A stretch of 64,000 nt of DNA from Paludibacterium yongneupense DSM 18731 (GTDB lineage Bacteria > Pseudomonadota > Gammaproteobacteria > Burkholderiales > Chromobacteriaceae). This document shows, in pieces, positions 55,544 through 63,805 of this stretch. A program made the translations under genes and the position numbers. A model generated the notes under the pieces. That model had not been told where the DNA came from. It saw only the letters and a program-made list of their open reading frames with translations, and searched no databases. The stretch's first letter is position 1; the number at the start of each line of letters is the position of its first letter. Where the stretch lies: the NCBI RefSeq assembly GCF_000422925.1, contig NZ_KE383961.1, positions 42,385-106,384 of the forward strand, in the 5' to 3' direction.

Positions 55544-58006
55544 TTAACGCAAAGACTGGCGCCGGCGCACGGGACGCGAGGCCATGCGCATTTCCAGCAA
55601 GGCGAGCAGATAGGAAACGACCGACTCGCCGCCGCGATTTTCGTTCGGCCGATCGGCATGCAAACCGTCGCGACAACTACCGTTGTCAAGATCGACCAGA
55701 GGCACGGCCAGATCGTTGCCGCCGAGGAACCAGGCAAAGGCCTGCCCGGCCGCCACCGTCCAGTCGCTGTGATGCCTAGCGCGCTTGGCGGCCAGGCAGG
55801 CCGATATCGTCGCAGCGGCTTCCAGCGGCTGTTGATCGAAGGGCTTGGGCAGCATCCTCTTGTCGCCGAAAGTGTCCGAGCCGACCGGACGAAAGAAACC
55901 GGCGCTGGCGGTCTGCATTTTTATCAGCCAGCTCAAGGTGCGCAGACCGGCATCCACATACGCGGGGTGGGAAAGGCGCAAACCGGTGGCAATCAGCGCT
56001 TGCGGCAAGCGGGCATTGTCATATGACAGCCCGTCCTCGAACCACACCCAATCCGGCATCTCGGCAAAGGCCAGCAGGGCGAGCAGCCGGTCGGCCAGCA
56101 GACGCTGCATGCCTTGCGCCGCCGCATCGGCCGGAGCCGTCGCGCAGTATGCGTCCAGGCCAAGCAATGTCAGCGCCCAGGCGCGCGGCGAGGTGAACCC
56201 TTCCACCGGTGGCAACGCTTCACGCATCAACGCCGCCGCCCAACGGCGACGGGATGCGCTGACATCGTCGCGCGCGCACACGCCCAGCGCCCACAGGGTA
56301 CGGCCATGGCTGTCTTCCGAGCCACGATCCTCCAGCCAGCGCCGATCGAAACCCATGAAATTACGAAAACGGCGCGTATCCGGATTCCAGGCATGCTGGA
56401 CAAAGGCGGCCAGCCGCGCGACCAGAACGTCCGGCAGCGGCGTGGCCCCGGCCTGATTCAAGGCGCACGCCACCAGCAGGGCGCGGGCATTGTCATCGAC
56501 GCAATAGCCATGGCTGCGATCCGGAACCGAGTGGATCGCATGCTGAAAAAGACCGGTGTCGTCGCACATCGACAAAAAATAGCCGAGTTCGACTTCGGGG
56601 AGCACGCCCGCGTCAACCGGCGCCGACTCGCCTGTCCGGAGAACGGCCGCCCGATGCTCGCGCCCCACCTGCTCGAAAACGGCAAGATACTGCTGTGCCG
56701 TACGCTCCCAGGTCATGCAGCGGCTGCTGGCATACGCGCGCAAGCGCATGGCCAAGCGGCGCGGCTCGTCGCTCAGCAGGCGTCCGATTGCCGTACCGAT
56801 GGCGGCGACGTCGCCAAAAGGAACGAGAACACCGTGCCCGTCCGCCAACAGCTCCTGCGCATGCCAATACGGCGTGGACACCACGGCCTTGCCCGAACCG
56901 AAGCTATACGCCAGCGTGCCTGATGTCATCTGCGCCTCGGTCAGATAGGGCGTCACATAGAGATCGCACATGGCGATGAAATCGAGCAAGGTCGGCTGAT
57001 CGACGAAGCGGTCGAGGAACACGACATGGTCTTCGACACCCAGTTCGCTAGCGCGCGCCTGAAGGGACGCACGATAGGATTCGCCCTGCTCCAGCAACAG
57101 ATTGGGGTGGGTCGCCCCCAGAACCACGTACACGGCATCGGGACAACCGGCGACAATGACCGGCATCGCTTCGATCATGACTTCGATACCCTTGTTCGGG
57201 GAAAGCAGGCCAAAAGTCAGAATGACGGTTCTTCCGCCATAGCCTAGCTTCGCTTTTGCACGGTCGGGCTCGATAAAGGCAACGTCGGGAATGCCATGCG
57301 CGATCACCTGAATTTTCGCATCGGGCACCGCGTAGACCGAACGCAGCAGATGCCGTCCCTTTTCCGCCATCACCACGATGCGCGCCGAAGCGGCAATGAG
57401 GCGGTCCATGACGGAACGCTGAATCGGGGTCGGGTCGGCCAGCACCGTATGCAGGGTGCTCACGATCGGCATTTCGAGCCGCTCCATCAAGGCCAGGATA
57501 TATTCGCCGGCCGCACCACCGAAGATCCCGAATTCATGCTGCAGCGACACGACATCCAGCCCCGCTTCGTTCAGATGCTCGGCGGCCACGATATAGTCCG
57601 CCAGGCAATCGTCGTTGATCTCCAGACGGACCGTCTCCGGGTAGTCGTAGTGATGGGCATGGTCGGTCATGGCAATGATCTGCGTATCGAGCCCCGGCCG
57701 CGATTGTGCCAGCGCCAGCTGCAGATCCGATGTAAAAGTCGCGATGCCACAATGGCGTGGCAGGGAATTGCCAATCACGCCGATGCGGGACAGTTCGGCG
57801 CCAGCGCCAGAGACCGTCGCTGCCGCGCGCAAGGAGCGCGGGAATGTCGTCCCCGAACGCGGCGATCGGTAGCAGACAATGGAAAAGGGCTCGTGCCCTG
57901 GCGCGAGCGCGCCGACAGTGGCGGGAAGCAGGGTGCCGGGCGCATGCGCGCTGATGTGTCGGGCAGATCCGATATCGCGATGACTACGTTGCGGCCTTTT
58001 GACCAT
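55544..58006 (-). CDS. GT4 glycosyltransferase fused to an alpha/alpha-barrel-like domain
   Basis: An 820-residue two-domain protein. Residues about 70-440 are a GT4 transferase with the entry motif GNSLPRHCGIATFTSDL, LQHEFGIFGG, the central LTFGLLSPNKGIEVMIEAMP, and the nucleotide-sugar site SGTLAYSFGSGKAVVSTPYWHAQE (positions about 385-410). Residues about 470-815 form a helical domain like an (alpha/alpha)6 glycoside hydrolase (GYCVDDNARALLVAC, SEDSHGRTLWALG, WVWFEDGLSYDNARLPQAL). The DDNAR and ED/Y pair look like active-site acids. ATG 58006 has AGGAG upstream. With the GH130 gene it suggests making and turnover of a mannoside glycan. Family assignment is firm, product unknown. Confidence 0.8.
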   Translation of the reverse strand: MVKRPQRSHRDIGSARHISAHAPGTLLPATVGALAPGHEPFSIVCYRSPRSGTTFPRSLRAAATVSGAGAELSRIGVIGNSLPRHCGIATFTSDLQLALAQSRPGLDTQIIAMTDHAHHYDYPETVRLEINDDCLADYIVAAEHLNEAGLDVVSLQHEFGIFGGAAGEYILALMERLEMPIVSTLHTVLADPTPIQRSVMDRLIAASARIVVMAEKGRHLLRSVYAVPDAKIQVIAHGIPDVAFIEPDRAKAKLGYGGRTVILTFGLLSPNKGIEVMIEAMPVIVAGCPDAVYVVLGATHPNLLLEQGESYRASLQARASELGVEDHVVFLDRFVDQPTLLDFIAMCDLYVTPYLTEAQMTSGTLAYSFGSGKAVVSTPYWHAQELLADGHGVLVPFGDVAAIGTAIGRLLSDEPRRLAMRLRAYASSRCMTWERTAQQYLAVFEQVGREHRAAVLRTGESAPVDAGVLPEVELGYFLSMCDDTGLFQHAIHSVPDRSHGYCVDDNARALLVACALNQAGATPLPDVLVARLAAFVQHAWNPDTRRFRNFMGFDRRWLEDRGSEDSHGRTLWALGVCARDDVSASRRRWAAALMREALPPVEGFTSPRAWALTLLGLDAYCATAPADAAAQGMQRLLADRLLALLAFAEMPDWVWFEDGLSYDNARLPQALIATGLRLSHPAYVDAGLRTLSWLIKMQTASAGFFRPVGSDTFGDKRMLPKPFDQQPLEAAATISACLAAKRARHHSDWTVAAGQAFAWFLGGNDLAVPLVDLDNGSCRDGLHADRPNENRGGESVVSYLLALLEMRMASRPVRRRQSLR

Positions 58007-58320
58007 AGTGGACTCCTGTGCTCGATGCGTACGGTCTGAAGAGAGCCGATCTTTATGAGTTCGAGCATGAGGGTGCGGAGCCATAAAGCGCGGTGGTGTC
58101 GCGCCGGTTGAGGCGCGCTTGACACGAAGGAAGGTATTGCCCGGTGCGGCGGTTGAACACGCGGCAACGCGTCAGGACGGAAAGGGCGGCGATTGGAGGC
58201 GGGAGAACGCACCCTTCCGGCGCGATCCGCATTCAATAGACATATAACTACACTGCCAATATGCGGCCAAACCATTGAAAATACAAGGGGAACGACGAGG
58301 AACAAGAGCGGAAGGAGGGC
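58007..58320 (-). promoter_or_regulatory. Control region of the glycosyltransferase operon
   Basis: Best promoter on the minus strand is TTGGCC (58270-58265), 17-base spacer, TTATAT (58247-58242), which would give a long leader of about 230 bases. The leader holds a hairpin CGCGCC/GGCGCG (58100-58117). No convincing gene in this stretch. Confidence 0.4.
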
Positions 58321-58503
58321 ATGGCGCCTGCGATTTCGGCCAGGCTCAGGCAGCTGATTCATTCATTCGCACCGACCTCTTCATCCCTTATTCCGATGGA
58401 CGAGGCCGGCGCTTATGCGACACGGTCCAGCCACCATTGGTTCAACTGGCGTGAGTCGATGTCATTCGTTCAGTATGGACGGCCGAACAGAACGAGAAGA
58501 TAG
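58321..58503 (+). CDS. Possible small protein of 60 residues
   Basis: A short open frame (MAPAISARLRQLIHSF...) with an unusually good GGAAGGAGG site 2-4 bases before its ATG. The protein has no signal peptide or known motif. Codon use is poor for this genome (several AGG/AGA codons), and no promoter is clear. It may be a real small protein or chance. A weak hairpin (GCCCC/GGGGC, 58503-58520) follows. Confidence 0.25.
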   Translation: MAPAISARLRQLIHSFAPTSSSLIPMDEAGAYATRSSHHWFNWRESMSFVQYGRPNRTRR

Positions 58504-58529
58504 CCCCCCAGGATAGGGGCGCGGATATG

Positions 58530-58565
58530 AAAAAAGCCCGATTTCGTGATGAAATCAGGCTTTTT
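58530..58565 (-). terminator. Rho-independent terminator of tRNA-fMet
   Basis: A 15-bp stem with one wobble on the minus strand (AAAAAGCCTGATTTC, loop, GAAATCGGGCTTTTT), 12 bases past the tRNA 3' end. Confidence 0.85.
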
Positions 58566-58576
58566 AACGAATGCGC

Positions 58577-58653
<77 letters not shown>

Positions 58654-58669
58654 TCCGTTAGAGAGGCTC

Positions 58670-58698
58670 ATAATATAGCCCGACAAAGGGTTCGTCAA
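58670..58698 (-). promoter_or_regulatory. Promoter of tRNA-fMet
   Basis: On the minus strand TTGACG (58698-58693), 17-base spacer, TATTAT (58675-58670), 16 bases before the tRNA. A run of seven A lies upstream of the -35 on the minus strand, like an UP element. Confidence 0.75.
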
Positions 58699-58723
58699 GG
58701 TTTTTTTCAGGCAGGGGCCAAAT

Positions 58724-59335
58724 TCAGTGTATTTCCTTGCGCGCCTTGGCCACCACTTCGTTCAGCACCTCGAGCAGGCGTGCCGGTTCGGCCGGCTGCA
58801 AGACATACTTTCCGGCAACGATGATGGTCGGCGTACCCTGGATGTTATAGCTGCGCGTCATCTGCGCGGCACGCGCCACCTCGGCATTCACGGCAAAGGA
58901 CTTGTACACCTGCATGAAGGATGCCACGTTCACGCCTTTCTGGCTCTTCAGCCAGTTGGCCAGCGTCGCTTCGTCGCCAAGGTTCACGTGTTGATCCATC
59001 ACGGCCACAAAGGCGGGATGGTTGAGCCTGGCGGCCAGATGCATCGCATTCATCGCGGCAAAGAACCGGGCCAACCCTTCCATCGGCTGCTGCCAGATGA
59101 TCTGCACGCGCTTGAAATCGACATCGGCCGGCTTGCGCTCAGCCCAGGCGGTCATGCCTTCATCCAGGTGATAGCAATGGATGCAGGTATAAGAAAAGAA
59201 CTCGATCACCTCGACTCTTTTCGGATTGGCCACCGGCTGGGCCGGATTCATCAGCGTGTAATCCTTGCCCTGCACGATCGCGGCATTGGCGAACCCGCTC
59301 AGCAGCATCAAAACAGCTAGCAACCACTTTTTCAT
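58724..59335 (-). CDS. dsbA: Thiol:disulfide interchange protein DsbA
   Basis: A 203-residue periplasmic oxidase that puts disulfides into secreted proteins. Signal peptide to about residue 19 (FANA/AIVQG). Active site Cys51-Ile-His-Cys54 in a thioredoxin fold with a helical insert, and the cis-Pro in QGTPTIIV. Many T2SS substrates and pilins in this organism should need it. It starts 14 bases after the SPOR gene; the pair is common in Neisseriales. Confidence 0.94.
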   Translation of the reverse strand: MKKWLLAVLMLLSGFANAAIVQGKDYTLMNPAQPVANPKRVEVIEFFSYTCIHCYHLDEGMTAWAERKPADVDFKRVQIIWQQPMEGLARFFAAMNAMHLAARLNHPAFVAVMDQHVNLGDEATLANWLKSQKGVNVASFMQVYKSFAVNAEVARAAQMTRSYNIQGTPTIIVAGKYVLQPAEPARLLEVLNEVVAKARKEIH

Positions 59336-59349
59336 CAGCTTCTTCCTGT

Positions 59350-60120
59350 TCAGTTATCGATCTTGACGACGACGGCGTTGATGCCGTTCTGTCGCAGCTG
59401 GAGGCGCAGGCGATCGACATCTTCCTGCCGCAGCAGCGGCCCGACGCGAACGCGGTGAACCATGCCCTTGCCCTGGATGGTGAGCGACTGGATCTTGGCT
59501 TCGATGCCGAGCAGAGCCAGCTTCGCTTTCAGATTATCGGCATCGTCCTGATTCTGGAAGGCCCCCAGCTGCAACCACGCTTTTTTGGACACGCTGGCGG
59601 CAGAAGGTTCAGCCTGATTAGAACTATCTGTCGAGGGCACCGGATCGACCTGCCCAGGCAGTATCTTGTAGAAATCGAAACGCTGGCCATTTTTCCCGTC
59701 GACGGGCTTGCCCGCATGCGGCGCTGGCTGCCGACCGGGCTGCGACGCTGCCTGCGGCGCCGGCGCAGACACAGCCGCCGACGGCGGCGTGGCGGCATCG
59801 GCGGCGGGAGCCGCGGGAGCGGGGGCCGCCGGGGGAACGGCTTCGGCACGGGGAGCGCTGGCGATGCTGGTTCCCGGCGCAAGCATTTCGGTCGGCGACT
59901 CAGAGGCGGACGCGCTCGGCTTGCGTGCGGTTTTTTCCATATTGGTGAAAGGCGTCGACGATTTACTGAGGTACATCACCACCCCGACAACGACGGCCAC
60001 CCCGACGATCAGGCCAATCACCAACCCGGCCAGCATTCCGCCTCCACTGCTGCGACTGGAGCCGCCCGAGCGCGGACGCGACGAGGAGCGGGAAGAGTTT
60101 TTCAAATCGCGATTACCCAT
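59350..60120 (-). CDS. SPOR-domain inner-membrane protein (FtsN-like)
   Basis: A 256-residue bitopic protein. Basic Ser/Arg-rich cytosolic start (RSSSRPRSGGSSRSSGG), one helix at about 30-52, a long Ala/Pro-rich linker (about 70-150), and a C-terminal SPOR domain (about 178-255; KAWLQLGAFQNQDDADNLKAK and the repeat HRVRVGPLLRQEDVDRLRLQL). SPOR binds denuded septal peptidoglycan, so it likely acts in division, as FtsN does. ATG 60120 is chosen; a GTG two codons earlier is in frame. Confidence 0.88.
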   Translation of the reverse strand: MGNRDLKNSSRSSSRPRSGGSSRSSGGGMLAGLVIGLIVGVAVVVGVVMYLSKSSTPFTNMEKTARKPSASASESPTEMLAPGTSIASAPRAEAVPPAAPAPAAPAADAATPPSAAVSAPAPQAASQPGRQPAPHAGKPVDGKNGQRFDFYKILPGQVDPVPSTDSSNQAEPSAASVSKKAWLQLGAFQNQDDADNLKAKLALLGIEAKIQSLTIQGKGMVHRVRVGPLLRQEDVDRLRLQLRQNGINAVVVKIDN

Positions 60121-60126
60121 CTGCAC

Positions 60127-60375
60127 TTACCATTTTGTTTCAAGCGTTTATTATCCACAGGAAGCGACACCCAGACCATCCCCCCGCACTGCCCGCCCGA
60201 CCGCGAAGCAGGCGGGTTCACGCCGCCGCTGCGCCACGGTGGGCCATGATTCTACCAGATAGCGCCCACCATACCCGAATAGACCGGCTTATGCCGGCAA
60301 GCCTGTTTGAATTCCACGACAATTGCCTCTATCATCTGCATTTCAAGGTCATTCAGACCGATATGGCGACGCCCC
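60127..60375. promoter_or_regulatory. Divergent control region SPOR gene / pqi operon
   Basis: On the plus strand a good promoter serves pqi: TTGAAT (60307-60312), 17-base spacer, TATCAT (60330-60335), 40 bases before the pqiA start. An inverted repeat GGTGGGC...GCCCACC lies near 60238-60274, and TAGAAT and GATAAT boxes on the minus strand may belong to the SPOR gene. Confidence 0.5.
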
Positions 60376-60984
60376 ATGCACCTGGTCCACGGCCTGATCG
60401 TCTGCGACGAATGCGACTCCGTTTACCGCAAGCCCGACTTGCGTCCGGGCGAAGCGGCGACATGCCCGCGCTGCGGCGCCCGCCTCGACCGCGGCACCTC
60501 GTCGGCGCGGCGCGCGCGCCAGCTTCCGCTGACGCTGGCCGGGCTTGTCGTTTTCGTGATAGCCAACCTCAGCCCCATCGTCACGATGGAAATCCAGGGC
60601 GTGAGCAACGCCACCACGCTGTGGCAGGCGGTGCTGTCGCTGTACCGGCAAGGCATGCTGCCAATCAGCGCGGCCGTCTTCTGCACCGCCATTCTTTTTC
60701 CGCTCACCCTGCTGGCCGCGCATATGGTCCTGCTATGGCCGAATTCGCAGAACCGGCACCCCCGGGTGTTCGCTCTCATCAGCCGCCTGATGTCCATGGT
60801 CAGACCCTGGGTCATGGTCGAGGTGCTACTGCTCGGCATTCTGGTCGCCGTGGTCAAACTGTCGCACATGGCCGAGATCGATCCCGGCGTCGGCTTGTGG
60901 GCTTACGGCGCCCTTACGGTCCTGCTGGCCTGCGTCCTGTCCAGCGGCCCTCAGGAACACTGGACCGACGGAATTCAGGCATGA
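60376..60984 (+). CDS. pqiA: PqiA-like membrane protein, N-terminal half
   Basis: A 202-residue protein equal to one half of E. coli PqiA. A zinc ribbon (Cys10, Cys13, Cys30, Cys33: CDEC and CPRC) is followed by four helices, with ANLSPIVTMEIQGVSNATTL in the first loop. ATG 60376 fits the promoter, while the earlier in-frame ATG at 60307 overlaps the -35. It overlaps the second half by 4 bases (ATGA), so the two halves are separate but coupled. Acts with PqiB and PqiC in lipid traffic between membranes. Confidence 0.85.
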   Translation: MHLVHGLIVCDECDSVYRKPDLRPGEAATCPRCGARLDRGTSSARRARQLPLTLAGLVVFVIANLSPIVTMEIQGVSNATTLWQAVLSLYRQGMLPISAAVFCTAILFPLTLLAAHMVLLWPNSQNRHPRVFALISRLMSMVRPWVMVEVLLLGILVAVVKLSHMAEIDPGVGLWAYGALTVLLACVLSSGPQEHWTDGIQA

Positions 60985-61613
60985 GCACGACAGAACGTCC
61001 GCCCCGAGCCCGGGACATCGGGCTGGTACACTGCCATCATTGTGGCGCGGTATGGAGCGCAGCCCCGCCGCACGCGCGCTGTTCGCGCTGCGGCTGCAAG
61101 CTGCATGCGCGCAAGCCCGATTCGATCGCACGGACCTGGGCCTATCTGCTCGCCGCCTGCATACTTTATATTCCGGCCAATCTGCTGCCGGTGATGGTGA
61201 CGCGCGGCCTGCTCGGCGAACAGAGCGATACCATCATGAGCGGCATCGTCTACTTCTGGGTCACCGGATCATGGTCGCTGGCGGCCATCGTATTCATCGC
61301 CAGCTTTCTGGTGCCGCTGCTGAAGCTGGTGGCACTGCTTTTGCTGCTTGTCTGCGCCCAGTTCAAGACCCGCTGGCGACGGCGTCAGCGGGCGTGCCTG
61401 TACCGACTGGTAGAAGCGGTTGGCCGCTGGTCGATGCTCGATATCTTTGTTGTCACACTGCTTGCCGGACTGGTGCAACTGCAGTCGCTGGCAACCATCA
61501 CCGCCGGCCCCGGGGCGCTCTCCTTCGGAGCGGTGGTTGTTCTGACCATGCTCGCCGCGCAGAGTTTCGACCCGCGCCTGATATGGGATACTGGAGACCC
61601 GACACCACCATGA
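60981..61613 (+). CDS. pqiA: PqiA-like membrane protein, C-terminal half
   Basis: A 210-residue protein like the second half of PqiA/YebS. Zinc ribbon Cys18, Cys21, Cys34, Cys37 (CHHC, CSRC), then four helices; the family stretch YIPANLLPVMVTRGLLG lies near 60-76. Starts at ATG 60981 over the stop of the first half and ends over the pqiB start (ATGA). Confidence 0.85.
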   Translation: MSTTERPPRARDIGLVHCHHCGAVWSAAPPHARCSRCGCKLHARKPDSIARTWAYLLAACILYIPANLLPVMVTRGLLGEQSDTIMSGIVYFWVTGSWSLAAIVFIASFLVPLLKLVALLLLLVCAQFKTRWRRRQRACLYRLVEAVGRWSMLDIFVVTLLAGLVQLQSLATITAGPGALSFGAVVVLTMLAAQSFDPRLIWDTGDPTPP

Positions 61614-63247
61614 GCGAAAATCACCTCTCGACCATCCCCGACACCCTGCCAGAGCCGCAACGCACTCCTCCGCGGCGCTGGCTGCCCGGCCTGGTCTGGC
61701 TCATCCCGCTGATCGCCGCGGCGGTCGGTCTGTCGCTCGCCGCACATGCGATCCTGTCGCGCGGCCCCGAGATCACGCTGAGCTTTCTGAGCGCCGAGGG
61801 ACTTGAAGCCGGCAAGACCCGCGTCAAATTCAAGGACGTCGACATCGGCACGGTTCAGCGTATTGCACTCAGCCAGGACAGCCGCAAGGTCCTGGTCACG
61901 GTCCAGCTCGCGCGCGAAGCCGAACAGTTCGCCGCCGCGGACTCCCGCTTCTGGGTGGTTCGCCCCCGAATAGACGTCGGCGGAGTCTCCGGGCTCAATA
62001 CCTTGTTCTCCGGGGCCTATATCGGCGTCGACGCAGGACATTCCACCCTGCGCAAGACCGAGTTCACCGGACTGGAGACGCCGCCCAGCGTGACCCGGGA
62101 CCGCTCGGGTCGCCAGTTCGTTTTGCATGCCAGCGATCTCGGCTCGCTCGATATCGGTTCGCCGGTCTACTACCGCCGCGTCAGGGTCGGACAGGTAGTT
62201 GGCTATAACCTGGATGAAAATGGCAAGGGCGTCACGCTGCACGCGTTCATCAATGCACCCTACGATCGCTTTGTCGACGGCAATACCCGCTTCTGGCATG
62301 CCAGCGGTTTCGACCTCAAGGTCGATTCCAACGGGGTCAGACTCAACACTCAGGCCCTGGCGACCGTCATGCTGGGCGGAATCGCATTCCAGACCCCGGA
62401 AGATCAGGGCAGCACCCCGCCCGCGCTCGAGAACACCGATTTCGCCCTGGCCGCGGACCAGGACAGCGCCTTGAAAGCGCCCGACGGCAGCGCCGCGGTC
62501 GCCGTGCTCAATTTTTCGCAATCGCTGCGCGGCCTGGTGCCAGGCGCCCCGGTCGACTTCCGCGGCGTCGTCATCGGCCAAGTCCTGTCGCTGGGCGTAG
62601 ACTACGACGCCAAGCGGCAGGAGTTCCGGATGCCGGTCGTGATACAGCTCTACCCCGACCGTCTGGGCAGTCGCTTCCACGACGCCCAGAGTCATGAGAG
62701 CGAGAGCCTCAAACGCCAGCATTTCATGGCTCTGGTCGCGCGCGGCCTGCGCGCGCAGTTGCGCACCGGCAACCTGTTGACCGGCCAGCTCTACGTCGCC
62801 ATCGACTTTTTCCCGAAAGCGCCGCCGGTCAAACTGGATGAAAGCCGGGTGCCGATCGAGTTGCCCACCATTCCCAATAGCCTGGATGAAATCCAGGTGC
62901 AGTTGGCCGATATCACCAGCAAACTGTCCAAGGTGCCGTTCGACAAGATAGGGCGCGATCTGCATACCACACTGAATTCGCTCGATGCCACGCTCAAACG
63001 GTCCGAAACCCTGGTCGGTCACCTTAACGACGATGTGGCGCCGCAAATGGTGGCGGCGATGAAGGACGCGCGCAGCACACTCGCCAACGCCAACCGTCTG
63101 CTCTCAGGCGATGCGCCACTGCAGCAGGACGCGCGGCGCACCTTGCAGGACCTGTCGCGGGCCGCGGTTTCGCTACGGGTTCTGACCGATTACCTGGAAC
63201 GCCATCCAGAGGCGCTGATTCGCGGCAAACAGGAGGAAAAACCATGA
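61610..63247 (+). CDS. pqiB: MCE-domain intermembrane transport protein PqiB
   Basis: A 545-residue protein with one N-terminal helix (about 24-50) and three MCE domains (about 55-150, 165-255, 290-400), each with the expected strand pattern such as GLEAGKTRVKFKDVDIGTVQRI and GAPVDFRGVVIGQVLSLG. The long C-terminal helical part (about 430-545) forms the needle that reaches the outer membrane. Overlaps pqiA-2 and pqiC by 4 bases each. Confidence 0.93.
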   Translation: MSENHLSTIPDTLPEPQRTPPRRWLPGLVWLIPLIAAAVGLSLAAHAILSRGPEITLSFLSAEGLEAGKTRVKFKDVDIGTVQRIALSQDSRKVLVTVQLAREAEQFAAADSRFWVVRPRIDVGGVSGLNTLFSGAYIGVDAGHSTLRKTEFTGLETPPSVTRDRSGRQFVLHASDLGSLDIGSPVYYRRVRVGQVVGYNLDENGKGVTLHAFINAPYDRFVDGNTRFWHASGFDLKVDSNGVRLNTQALATVMLGGIAFQTPEDQGSTPPALENTDFALAADQDSALKAPDGSAAVAVLNFSQSLRGLVPGAPVDFRGVVIGQVLSLGVDYDAKRQEFRMPVVIQLYPDRLGSRFHDAQSHESESLKRQHFMALVARGLRAQLRTGNLLTGQLYVAIDFFPKAPPVKLDESRVPIELPTIPNSLDEIQVQLADITSKLSKVPFDKIGRDLHTTLNSLDATLKRSETLVGHLNDDVAPQMVAAMKDARSTLANANRLLSGDAPLQQDARRTLQDLSRAAVSLRVLTDYLERHPEALIRGKQEEKP

Positions 63248-63786
63248 TTGCACGACGACTCGTCATCGCGGCAGCACTTGCCGTCGCGGGCTGCGCCTCG
63301 GCTCCCATCCGCTACTACACGCTGACGCCGCCCGGCGCAGGACAGAGCGGGCCGATACGCCAGATCGAGTTGGCGACGCCCAGGGTTCCAGAAGGCCTGC
63401 AGCGCCCGCAACTGGTCCTGCGCCGAAGCGCGACGCGGCTTGATGTCGTCGAGACGGCGCGCTGGACGACATCGTTCGACATGGAGTTGCAAGCCGCGCT
63501 GGCCTACGGCCTCGCGACCGAACTGCCAGCGGGAAACGGCACGCTTCCAGCGCTGCGCGTCGCAAGCGCGTTGCGGCAGTTCGATGCCCGTCCGGGCGTA
63601 GGAGTGGATGCGCAATTCGAATGGACGGTCAGCGATGGCGATGCACATTGGAGCTGCCAGCGGCGCCTGTCACAACCGGCAAGCGGCGATACCGACTCAC
63701 TGGTGTTCGGCATGCAGACTCTGGTGCGCGATGCGGCGCACCAGATCGCATTGAGCATACGGCAGCGCCACTGCCCGTCGCTGTAA
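63244..63786 (+). CDS. pqiC: PqiC-type outer-membrane lipoprotein (DUF330)
   Basis: A 180-residue lipoprotein: lipobox LAVAGC with the lipidated Cys17, then the family start APIRYYTLTPPG. It fits the ABC-transport auxiliary / PqiC family, which docks the PqiB needle at the outer membrane. Last gene of the operon; the regulator that follows is convergent, 19 bases away. Confidence 0.88.
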   Translation: MIARRLVIAAALAVAGCASAPIRYYTLTPPGAGQSGPIRQIELATPRVPEGLQRPQLVLRRSATRLDVVETARWTTSFDMELQAALAYGLATELPAGNGTLPALRVASALRQFDARPGVGVDAQFEWTVSDGDAHWSCQRRLSQPASGDTDSLVFGMQTLVRDAAHQIALSIRQRHCPSL

Positions 63787-63805
63787 GCGCACTGGGACAG
63801 CCGGC

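Noticed and set aside
61385-63046. 553-codon open frame antisense to pqiB
   Set aside because: Shadow of an MCE gene that has overlapping neighbours on the plus strand; no ribosome site and no recognisable product.
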